A stretch of DNA of 64,000 nucleotides from Paragonimus skrjabini miyazakii (lineage: Eukaryota > Platyhelminthes > Trematoda > Plagiorchiida > Troglotrematidae): NCBI GenBank assembly GCA_014338405.1, contig JTDE01021385.1, forward strand, positions 62,001 through 126,000, read 5' to 3'. Position numbers and translations under genes: made by a program. Numbering within the stretch: position 1 is the first letter of the stretch; each line of letters starts with the position of its first letter. Positions 27,901 through 39,900 of the stretch are shown here, in pieces. Below the pieces are notes generated by a model. It saw nothing but the letters and a program-made list of their open reading frames with translations. It was not told the DNA's origin and searched no databases.

Positions 27901-30900
27901 TAGAGTGACCTGTCATGACGTGTCTACTACTCATGTTTGGCTGATGTGATGGGTGACACGAGTGACCTTATAATCAGGGCATACTTTATTTATCCTGGTT
28001 ACTACGAAACACACTGCATTCATAGTGCAATACTGAACAATACTGATTCCTCTGTCTGTTAGAGAATATCCGCAAGCTAACAACAACTCCGCTTACATTC
28101 AGTTTGTTTTCTCAAGACGAATATGTTAACTGTATTTATCCCAATCCACAAAATAACGTGCAGTCCACGAGCTGGTATTTCATGAAGCTATAAGTTTCCG
28201 CTGAATCACCGTTTATCTGAGTTCCTTCTCATTAAAGGGCAGTTACTCTAATTTTCTTGCCTTCATCTTATGTTCGAATGCGGTTTATACTTTGTATTCA
28301 ATCTGTCGAGTCTTGTTCTGATTATGTTTACGTTATCATATCAATATTGATAACGTTTGAAACTGCGGGCCCAGATTGCTGAGTTTTAAAATGGAAACCA
28401 TTTTGTAGGTTTTTCATCCGAGAAATGTTGGAATATTATGGGGAACATTTACATGATAAGTGACTGCAATTAGATGGCATCTCAAAATGACCATGACAAA
28501 CACGGACTCGATATTTTGAGTAGTAATGAGTAAACCATAGTTTTCGGAAAGATGATACTTCACAAATGACAACCAAACTCATTACTAGATGTAACAGTTC
28601 AGTATGAGGCAGTGATAAACAGATTATTTAGACTGTGTTACATAGACAATGCAGAAGAAAATAAGAGTTGTAAATGATTCAAACGTCTAATTGTCATAGT
28701 ACCGGCACATCTGAAAAGAAACGAACATTAGAGCAGTAGTCAACTGTTCATTTGAATGGGGGAACTGGTGAAGTTGGCTAGTAAAATATAAAACGCTTGT
28801 TCATTCAAACAAATACGAATTTTCCGACCACAGAACTGCCGTTTGGCAAGTTGCACAAAGCACGCGATGAAAGAGAGCGGTGAAAATTAATTTGTGATAT
28901 CTCATTAATGACTGTGCCTGTCACCTAATTGAATGTCTCATGCAATTTCAGTATCGATTTGAGTTTGCTTACTCTTAATCAAGCTTCCACAGGTTTCTTT
29001 CTGCTTGACTGCAATTCCCTTGACAGTTGCAAATCCAATATGGTTGATGACGTTTGTTGCTACTGTTGTTGTTGTTGTTGTTGTTGTTGTGTGTGTGTGT
29101 ACGTGTGCGTCTAATTGAGTTTGTGATAAACGTGAACAAAAGTAACCAATTCTGAACAGGTGCTCAAAATCCACATGCTCATGTAGATACACTCTTGTTC
29201 TTTGACGGGACATCTGGAAAAAAACGCAGTTTGATAGGCTTCGTTCATCACCAGGTATAATGGTTGAAATTGAAGAGTCCCTGAAGAAATGGGATTGCGG
29301 GACGATTGAACTTACATATATAGACGTTTTTAGTCACTCCATCCCAGCTTTCCGTTCATCTATTACATAAACACTACTCAAAGGTGTCACTCTAAAAATC
29401 ACTCTATCAATCGAGTCCGACAGCAACCAGTAGAACAACTGCGGGTTAGTTGATACACCATCAGTTCGTAAACGACGTATTGTGACTCACGAGTTAAGCA
29501 CTGTTAATTTCACATCAATCATCGTTTTTGTGCTCGTTGATCTTTACCGAATGGAGACCACATAAAAATGGTTAGCCAGATCGTTCCGTATTGTGGCCAT
29601 ATACATATAAGTTGAAAATTTTTTGAAGTGTATGCAACGAACGGACGGGAAGTGATCAGAAACAGCATTATCAATGTGGAGTCCAAATGAAAGACCACTT
29701 GAACTGGAAAAATGTTCAATTGAGTTATGTAAAATAATCAACCCTTTTGCTGAAAGTATAGGGAGAATAACGAGAAAAAATTGACTGTTCGTAACAGCGA
29801 AAAAATATTCGTATGAAATATCAAAATATGTACTATGACATTTACGTAACGGATGAAGAAATAAGACACAAAAATTTGAAACATTCTGTAAACATTATGC
29901 GAAGCAAAGTTTGCAACAAATTATCATCTTTGGCCGGTTTTCAATATTACTCGAGGTTGGTTAACGAGACAGGATGTAGTAATGGAACACGTAGGATTAA
30001 TAGCAAGTAGTGAACCTGCTCGAATTCAACATTAGCTTCGATGCAGTAGGAATAAGAAAATCCTGGACCTTTGATACAGTCACAACTTCATTGTATTTCT
30101 GGTTACACGCACCTTTATGTGTGGCAATACGTTAGATAATAGGTTAGGAAATATGAAACAGACAGGTGTTAATCACTCCGAGTTCTCTGGGTACTTGAGT
30201 CGCGCAGGGCTCGGCTGTTTGACAGTTGCCGAACTACAAGATAAGCAGGACACTGTTGATTCGCTGTAGTCTTGTCATTCCAGGTGAATAACACATGGTC
30301 CTGACGTGTTATTACTTACGAACTGGTAAACCGCACTATGTGTTCACCAAATGGGGCCAAAGTAGCTCGCAGATAGAGTGGCCATGCCTGGTCATGGCGA
30401 TATCATCATTCGAACCAGTTGCGTCTGAGCACACAATTCAAGATAACAGTCGGATTGCAACCACCTTGACTAATGCCAGGATGTCATACCTCACCTTCGA
30501 TGGGTCAGATTTGATGAACTGATCTTCCGTCTTGTTCTAGACCGAAGCCAAACAGTGCCGTGCCCGTTACTCCTTTCTGTTAAGCGTCTGGCAATACCGC
30601 CTATATATGCGTTGAACAACAAGAATAGTCAAACGAACAGACCACGTATGAGGAAGCTGACAACAAAACTACCGTCGGTTATCTGGCAAGGATATCAAAT
30701 CCGCCACCGAGCCCTCTCTGAATGATAATGCCCAGCAGACATTTTCTCATCGATGATAATCACTAAAGGTCGCATCAGAGAATTACCAAGCTAAGCATTG
30801 AGAACCGTCTATAACTTATGTGTTTCTATATCTATAATATTATCGGTGTGTGATCTTCCACGGAGACGATGAACAGTGCGTAGCGATAAAACAGCGATCT

Positions 30901-33900
30901 CAAATAATCAAACCAAGTTTGGACCACAATACCACAGTATTATTGTACAAAGTATTCATAACTGGACAAGTGGACAACTTCAACAGTTTCAGTCTACAGA
31001 TCGTTTCCGGGAAATGAATTACAATCTGGTGTCGAACAGGCTGAAGATGAACTATAATCACACAATGTGTAATTCATACCCAGCAGAGTTCTTTCGAGCA
31101 GTCAACAGGTACAAAATCAATGAAGCGAGCCGAGCTCCAAAACAAATAATATACGCACCACTTAAGCAAAGTACAATAAGCAGCCGCTGGCTATTTGCAC
31201 AACTGTCACATTGAAACGATAAAACAAAAACATCTGAGTCACAGTCCAATCAACGTTCAGAAACAGGAGAGGTAGAATATACAGAGCTAAACACTTCCAG
31301 TCGGCCCCTCTCGAAAAGAAGCACTAGACTCGAGTTTCGCTCTCATTAGAGCTCGTCAGTAGTGCATATCCTTGGCACTGCCCGGACTAGAACTCCGGCC
31401 ACGCCTTCATAAAGCAACTGTATTGACCATTGCGCCATTGATCTCACATCAAGCACGACCGAATTATCATCGCAAATGAACGCTCAACCACTTTCGCTTG
31501 TGAGTAATGATCAGGTTCCCCGATCGTCTCAATAGTAGACACAGTTATTGTCTGTTAACTTCAATCGATGTGGTCGACATGGTTGCTTCCTGAAAACTTG
31601 GCCAGAGTTCTAGTCCCGGCCGTGTCAGGGATATGCACTTATGCTTGTATGAATGAGATTTGAGAAGCTAATTAAAACAATATTGTCCACTGAACCTTCT
31701 TTGTTCACAATGAATAAGATTACCAATCTTTAGATGTGACACCAATAGCATGCTGTAACAAAACAGGAAATTCGCAGCTGGCATTATGGTTGATGCGACG
31801 TAGTTCTGTGACTCATGAGTAGAAATCTCTTCAATTATTGAACCGAGTAAAAATGCTTAACATTTTTGCTGAGTTTAGCTTCAATTGAACTCTTTTTATA
31901 TCGCTGAGGCTGTTTCGTTTTCAAAAAGACAACGGTGTGCGTGATTTTATATGAAAATGTTTAGATTTGCTCGGACGACCTAATACATATAGCATAGTGT
32001 TACTTGGGAGGCCAGATGAATATCAACTAATCATTGTATGAGGTAATGAGTGTGTTGGTAATAGCAATCTAAAATTAGTTTGAGTAATAGCTCACCGAAC
32101 ATTTCTGGCACAGAAATTACAATCTAATATCGTGATACAACATCCCGAGGAAGTTAATACTGTTCAAAAAGCAACATATATACCTTCATCAGGCATGATT
32201 AGGTTCCACTCAAGTGAACCAGTTGAACATTGTGAAGTTCATGCACTTTGGAAAGAGAATCTTCACACGAAAATGCTTCCATGACCTACAGGACAGTAGA
32301 CGCTCTCAAGGTTGATTTTCATCTGTTTGATGAAACGCTCCTTACAACTGGTGCGTTCGTTAAATTCTATTTGATCAACATCACAGCTGGGATTGTGCCA
32401 AACACGCTATGTTCTCAAACTCAAAATACAGTGATAAAGCTTTTAATCAGATCGCAGGATCATTGATCAAGCTACTCACTGATACAATTCCATCCAGTTT
32501 TAGATATAGTAAAATTGAACGGCAAACTCACGCTCTGATGACAAGCTGAATGGGAATCAGCTACAGAGGTTGTAATTTAAGGTGGGCCAGTTTCGTTGAT
32601 TAATTCATTTAGGGAGGATAATGCCGTTGGTGTTGTTGCGCTTTCTGAACGTTTAGGCCAACAGTCCGAGAATGTATCTACTCTAATGTACACATTTTGC
32701 ACCAGATCGCAGATATGCGGACAGTAATCCGAGCACTTCCGAGACATCCTAGTTTCTAATACCTTAGCGGATTAAATATCGGTGGGTATAACTGCTAAAC
32801 GCTTATGACCAAAGTCAGAGGAAAGAGGTGTCCATTATGAACACTTAATGAAGACGCCTTGTAAAGTTATTTCGAGAAATAACGTCAGAAACGTACTGAC
32901 AACGATCAACTATCTCGGCTACGGCCACAGTTATGTTGACGCAAGAGAACGCGAGCGATCCGGGCAGTATGTAAGAGAAGGAATTAGGGGCAATTCCATG
33001 CATTGGATCACGCATGGAGGGCAGGCGATATGTACGTCGTCGTCGTTGCTAGACTGACCCCATCGCGTTATCTCGTATGCGTGCGCCGAGTTAAGGGCCT
33101 GGCGACGTGCAGTCACGTGCGTGAGGGTAAACACGCGTGAGGACCACATGCGTAGGTGGGTGTCACTTTGGGCAAGGGCTGTATTTGGTTGTCCAGCCGG
33201 TCGATCTATTTCGGTCGGCGACGAGCGAGGCGCCACAATACTGGTAACATGTGTTTTTGAGCACCGTTTGAAAATCAATAAGTTTTGCAGGTCAGCTGAC
33301 GTTTTACTACGCAGATGTCTTTCGATTTTAGTCAACGGTGTATGCCTTCTATCACAGGCTCTAGAATGCAAATTCAACACACATTTATTGATTCCAAACT
33401 GGGGCGAAGTCGGATGTAGAGAATACTCACGTTAAACAATCACATCTAATGTTCAGTACTACCTTGCATACGAATGAAGGATAGGACATTATCCACAGTC
33501 GAATGAAATCACAAAATAACTTTGGATCTGCAAATTGTTATTTCTTTCTCTGCCGCTCTGAGTACCGTTGATTGACTGACTTTTGTAGTAACAGCGTAAA
33601 AAGCGAAATGAATCGATCAATAAGTGAGCACGGATAAAAGGTGAATGTATTCAGTAAGTACCGGGTGTCATCTTTTCGAGAGAGTGGGACAATGATAGAC
33701 TCAAAAATGTACGCAATCGCTAATTGAATAGACAGATTTCTATCGTGACTGTCAGTCACATTTTGGTTATGTCTAACTGACGAATTCCTAATTAGCTTAA
33801 GACGATCACAAGGCGCAAGTGTGGTGGATTACCAGGCCGGAGGTGTGACTATTCCAACACTCGGTGGAATACCTCAACGCGGTGGAAATACATCCACAAA

Positions 33901-36900
33901 CCCACAACGAGCAAATCGGGGACAGCGTGGGCGACCGAATGAGTCATCGCGCGACTGTATCGGACCAACGGGTGAGACATGGCAGGCGAAATAGGTCGAC
34001 TAAATCGGAGGCGCGATTATTCCAACACTCGCAGGACTATCTCGACACGGTCGTGGAATCCGGTCAAAGCACACGGTGGATAGATGTCGGACAACACGAG
34101 CGACCGGACGAGCCATCTCCAAACGAAGTCCGACCAACGGACAAAGAAAATGGCAGGCGGAAAAACCCCCGATAAAAGGCATCGGTCACACACATGAACC
34201 AGGCAGAAGTGTACACGGCGCGTGAGCGGAAACCGGGGGGTGTAGTGGACTGGAATTCTGACTCATAAACGCGAGCGCGCGCGTAGTATGACAACCAGCG
34301 AGTTGGACGATAAAGATTGTGCTTTATTGAATGCCTTTTCGCTATACAAGATGGTTTACGGAGCATTAATATACGCTAAATCTTTACAATCAGTACTTCA
34401 ACAAACTTTCTCTCCTCGTAACAAAGTGGATAACATTGAGGGACTGTCGGAAAGCTTCTCCGATATATATCTAAAGTATATCTTATGAGTTTTTCTGTAA
34501 CATCATTGTCCAACTTCGTACATCACATTATCTGTGGCAAACAAAAGAGACGGATAGCTTGCTGGCTGATTAGTACATTGTTTGTCTGCTTGCCTACCTG
34601 ACTCTCCTGCTTTCAATTATCACCTCGTGTAGGATGTACAACTCACCATATTTTGTCTTCTATTTTATTCTACTGAAACAGATTTGCAGTTCGTCGCCTG
34701 GTCAAATCACAGAAATTCTACATTGCCGTGGTCGTTTTGGTTTTGTTGAACACGCTGTGTGTGTCTGTAGAATTTTATGGTCAGCCTGGGTGGCTGACAG
34801 AATTTTTATGTGAGTTCATAACAAATGCAGTCTCAAGCATGTATGAATTATATTCTCGATCTGCTTTGTATTAATTTCCCATATTAGGAGTTATCCGTGC
34901 AGAGTAGGACTACTTAGAGTTAGTAGGAGATTTTTGATTGAGATAAATTCAACATCACTTACAATTCATTCAGATACTTTTCCATTCGCTTTCGAAAAAT
35001 AGTTATTCTTCAGTTTTTTTTAATTTTTTTGAGCTCACATCGGCAGTGTATATCTTTGCCGTGGCCGAGAGTTGAAATTCCATCACGCTTTAATGAAGCA
35101 ACCACTGCGTCATCGAGCTCACACTAGGCACGACCGGTTTATCACACGCAAACGCTGAACGACATTCGCTCGTGAGTAATGCTTGGATTACGTGACCGTT
35201 TCAAAGCGGAGTCACAGTAATTGTACTGCAAAATATAATCGGAAAGCTCACAATTTTGACATCTCATCCATATAATTTTGGGATTGTAAGTCACATAAAT
35301 CCACTGAATTTGCTGAACGATATTCTAACCAGTTATAAGCGCTAGAAGACTTTTTTTATCAGACTTACGAGAACAGTTACTGCGTTTTCTCTCAAGTTGA
35401 TCTGGCAAAATAGGCATTACTTACAAGTGACTGTGGTTAAGCGTTAGCCTACAATAATTTGGTCATTCCCAATGTGAGGTTAGTAGCAGAGTGATCAAAG
35501 CAGTCCCCCCCCTCATCAAGGAATTGTGGCCGTAGTTCAACTCCCGACAGTACCAAAGTTACACACTGCTGGCGGATTCTGAAAAGAGACTAGTGCTTCT
35601 TTTCATAGGGATGTTATCAGCAATAATCAAAAACGTCTTAAGAAAGCTTGTATTTGAGCATTGAGTGTCATCGAATGCGAATAGAAGAACACGTTCCGAA
35701 ATATTTCAGACAACTGGTGACATGGAAATCTCAGACCAGTGAACCCGTAACTCGAAATCTAGGATCATCGATTTCTAGACATCCCATGATAACCGGTCAC
35801 CAGGTTGACCCACCTAACTCATTCAAAATATTGTTACTCAATCAGAAGCCGGAGCTATTGGTCTTTAATGAAGCTATGTTGATCGGAAAGCACCAACCGG
35901 CGCTATATGTACAAAAGTGGCTGAATCAATCCATCTGGTTGCCGTGGTTTGGAGGACATGATATTTCATGTAAATGTATGCGTGTTCACACCCTGTTTAT
36001 CTTTATTTGTCTGTTATATATGACCTGAATTTTTGTTTGCGACTAATGCGGGTAAACGAAACGTCGCAACGTCTTCTTTCCGCATTGATGAAATATTCAG
36101 CTGTTTTTGATGTTCATGTCAAAGCTAAGTGTTATTATTGACCTATATGTGACGACTGGTGAATAATAGGGGATTTGGTCGACATAAACAGTTCAGTCAA
36201 CCGCCTTCGAAAAACAGCACCAGACTCGAGTTTCGTTCTTGTTAGAACTCTTCAGCAGTGCATATTCTTGCCACAGTCGGAACTAGAACTCCTGTCACGC
36301 TTTCATGAGACAACCGTGTTCACCACTGCCTCACTGGCCTCATATTAAAGTCGGCTGACTCATCGTATGTAAACGCTCAACTACATTCACTTGCGAGTAG
36401 TGCTCAGATTACCCGGTCACCTCGAGTGGAGACACGGCAGCTGTCTATAACTTCACTATTAGGACTTCTGTCCGCATTTTAAACCACATAAATCATTAAA
36501 ATTGAGCCATATTTTAATAAGTCTGATATTATTTTCTTGTAATTTGATTGGTCCATTCAAACATGTCTTGAAACGCGGTAGCACTGACAGTGTAGTAGAA
36601 GTACGTTCCTTTTTGTGGTAGCAACACTTCCTATCAGTACTACCATAAAGTCTCCCTAGTGGGTAGTTTGGCGGATTTGATGACTTAGATGAGACCCAAT
36701 CGTGAAAAATCAGGCCTTCGGCTGGATTCGAACCGACGACAGAAACAGCATATCTAAACATGGGAAGCGTTCTACCAGCTGAGCTACGAAGCCACGCCAA
36801 GAACTCGGAAATTTTACGTTTGAACTCTTTTACCCACCCGCCTCACTGCCTCTTATGGAATCTACCAAACGATCCAGAGGATCGATTGCCCCCGCTAGGA

Positions 36901-39900
36901 TTTCTCACATGAAGTGGTGGCCTTTGAGTCATCCGAAATGTATAACCAATATCGGTTCTACAATGGCGTTAGTTATTGATTTTCTGACTCCGCATCCAAG
37001 CCATATTGGGTGATGCTCTCTTATGCGCTTACCCAGCTGCCTCGTCGTGCGTCTGAACTAATTCGCTGCACAGCAGTAAGACAGAATAGAACACCATATT
37101 TTGGACGTGGGCAGGCATCTTGTCTTTAACTGCAGGAAACCAACATGGACAGGGCAATATATTAATTTTAACAGTCTTGTGCCGTTGAAGCAAAAGAGAA
37201 AACCTGTTCACAGCCTCATAAATAGAACGAAAAAATTTGCCCAAAAGACACCAATGAACAAAGTTTGCTCTTAGTTATAACGCCCCGAAACAAAACGGCT
37301 ATATTCGTCAACCGGCCATCCAAAGGCGACCTAGCAGCAGATTTTCTCAACCGTAGACTGTATTACGCACTACTGAGAACCTTTTCAGCAGCAACTCTGC
37401 GATCCTGGTTCATAGGTAAGCGCATGCTATCTCCCAACGCGAAAGACAAGATGCCTGTCCACACCCAAAATATGGTTGTCTACTCTCTCTTGTTGCTGTG
37501 CCGTATATTGGACGCAGGACGATGCAGTTTGGTAAGCGCATAAAGAAGTACCACCCAGCATAGCTTAGAAATGGGGTTATAAAACGAATAACTGGCTCTA
37601 TCGTAGAACATCTGCCAGACAGAGGTCACAACGTGAGCCCCAGTCAGTCTTCTTATATCGTCTACAGAGCGCCTAGACAGCAGCCTAGATCAATACAACG
37701 TCGAAAAATAGCGACGGCTGAAGCGATCGCCATCCGATTACGTCATCCTGTGTTATGTTGGCATAAGAAGTTCATACAAGCTCTTGAACTTCCTTGGCTC
37801 ACTGTTCGTCTACTCACGAACACATACTCCATTTACCCTGTATTAACATTTTTAGACTGTCTAAACCACCCTATTATTGGATAGGACTGATTTGGTTGCC
37901 TTCTTATTGTCCAGTTGTAGCTTCGTTTTTCCCACGATTTAATTGACATCTCTTATTTAATCTTTAGAAATGTGATGATCTGATGATGAATTTCTCGAAA
38001 CCATACGTTCGTCATCATGTTAACGTCTCCGTTATTGGTAATGTGCAGTTCATTTGGTTATCGAGAAGCTTACAAACCTGATGACAAATGAATCATAATC
38101 GATTTGAGATTGTAAACGTGACTGAATATAAGTATCTTCACGTAATTTGTAATTATCATTTGTATTATTTCACAATGTTTAACGACTCCCGCTTTTTCTG
38201 AACCACAGATTACACGGAATTTGTCTTTTTGGCACTCTTCATGTTTGAAATGCTTTTGAAAATCTACGGTTTAGGAGCGCATCTGTATTTCCAATCTTCG
38301 TTCAATATTTTTGATTCTACCGTGAGTTTGCAATATGTTTCATAATCTTTGCTCTCCTGGCAAATATTTTGTTAAATTCTGCCCTTTAATTTCAAAAAAA
38401 AATGATTTTGAGGATGCTAGCAGGGAAACCTTGACCTTTTTCCAAATGTGTAGGTGGTTTCCAATCGGAATGGTTGGTCATTCATGAAATGCCCTGTGAT
38501 CTTGTATGTTACTGTGCTATGTTCTAACGCCAAGCTGGAAAAATCTGTTCAGTGTATGTTGTTTCTGAGAGTTGTTTGTAAATGATGATCAGTCTGTTGC
38601 AGCTCAAATCTCCAGCTAACCGATCGTATCTAACCATTGGCCCACAGATTAAGTAAATTCTGTGACCTCCATTTGGACGAAAGTCGCCGTCGCGAATTTA
38701 TCCAGTCGGATAAATAATATTTTTTTACGGGATGAACAGGCAATCTGATCACTAATCACAGGTTTATAATGGTACTCAAGAGAGGGAGCGCGGTTAGAAA
38801 CAAACTCTGCCAAGAAACAGTGTAATTTTCGATGCTCTGGTCGCAATCTGCACGTAGAAATTGCGCTTATCATTGCAAACAATCCGACATTTAAAAAAAT
38901 CAGGCTGCGAAAATTTTGCCGTACTGTCGCTCTTGAATTGTCTCCTCTTCTCTAGTACGTTTCACTAGCACTGGACACCACAGCATTCAATTTATAGTTC
39001 GTGCTGAGTGATCGACTTCAGCATAGCGTTTGTAAAATTATACCCCATGCGGCTTGATTACCTTTAGCAATAATTTTGAAAAATCGGGTCTTCGGCTGGA
39101 TTCGAACTAGCGACTGAAACACCATACCAGAACGCGGCGAGCACTCTACCAGCTGAGCTACGAAGCCACACCAGGAGCTCAGAAATTTCATATTTGCACT
39201 CTGTTACCCACCAGTCCCACTGTCTCATATGGAATCTACCAAATGATCCAGGGGATCGACTGTCTCGGCAGAATTTCCTGAACATTTCACGTTGGAATCC
39301 ACCAGCGTCACTGTTGATCAGGGAATTTGTATTACTAATGAGTAGTTTAGCAGATCTCATCACTTAGATAAGACCCAATTGTGGCTGGATTGAAACCTAA
39401 TGATTTTACTATGTGTTGTGATAGCTCCATGTATGCAACGAGAATGAACAGACCCAGTCGATGTGGCGACAGAGAACTAGGTGTTTGGGCAACTTACGAT
39501 GTAGTTTTTCATGCTGTGCCTTCTACGATGGGATATTTGGGGCTCAAAATGCCGATTTCTAACTGCCGTAAGATCGCAATGGAGACCGTTCTAGTGTTCA
39601 GAAAAATCCCTCATACCAAGGCCTGCTTCTTGCTGAAGGATGCCCAGCAAGACCCGAGTATTGCATAGCATGTTCATAGTTAAGAATTGTCCAAAACTGG
39701 TTAAATTTTTTCTTATATCATTGTCTTCACTAGTTGAAATTCGTTTGTGTTCAACGTCATGAAGGCTGGAGAGTCCTGTTCCCTACTTACCGACTAAAAT
39801 ATCTTCCCGAAGTTATCTTTGATATCCATCGAAGTTTTCATTGCCTTAGATCTTGATATACTAACCAGGAACGCTCCCACTACTTACAAGAAGTGTGACA

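Larger units (their letters stand above)
26870..34689 (+). other. Cav2 intron before IIS1, about 7.8 kb
   Basis: It holds the (GTT)n repeat, a SINE pair at 31292-31648, and GC-richer patches around 32930-33220 and 33838-34172 (the latter a tandem duplication). Positions 26870-28900 and 29200-31290 show nothing recognisable. Confidence 0.7.
34810..38208 (+). other. Cav2 intron between IIS1 and IIS2 exons, about 3.4 kb
   Basis: It is packed with mobile elements: ribozyme-SINEs at 34926, 35420 and 36186, SINE 2 at 36652, Penelope-like fragments at 35640, 37029 and 37265, and a hammerhead-like motif at 37975. It is the most element-dense intron of the window. Confidence 0.85.

Noticed and set aside
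28929..29213. Open frames rich in Cys/Val and Thr/His
   Set aside because: Produced by the (GTT)n(GT)n microsatellite.
30295..30760. Slightly GC-richer segment with an open frame
   Set aside because: No recognisable protein or repeat; could be an old mobile element but nothing specific supports it.
36038..36085. Hammerhead-like CTAATGC...GAAACGTCGCAACGTC past Penelope-like element 3
   Set aside because: Two invariant core positions differ and helix I does not pair; at best a dead remnant.
36700..36797. Possible true tRNA gene on the minus strand
   Set aside because: Boxes A and B are good, but acceptor and T-stems do not pair cleanly and the same unit with the same non-tRNA body recurs elsewhere, so it is a SINE.
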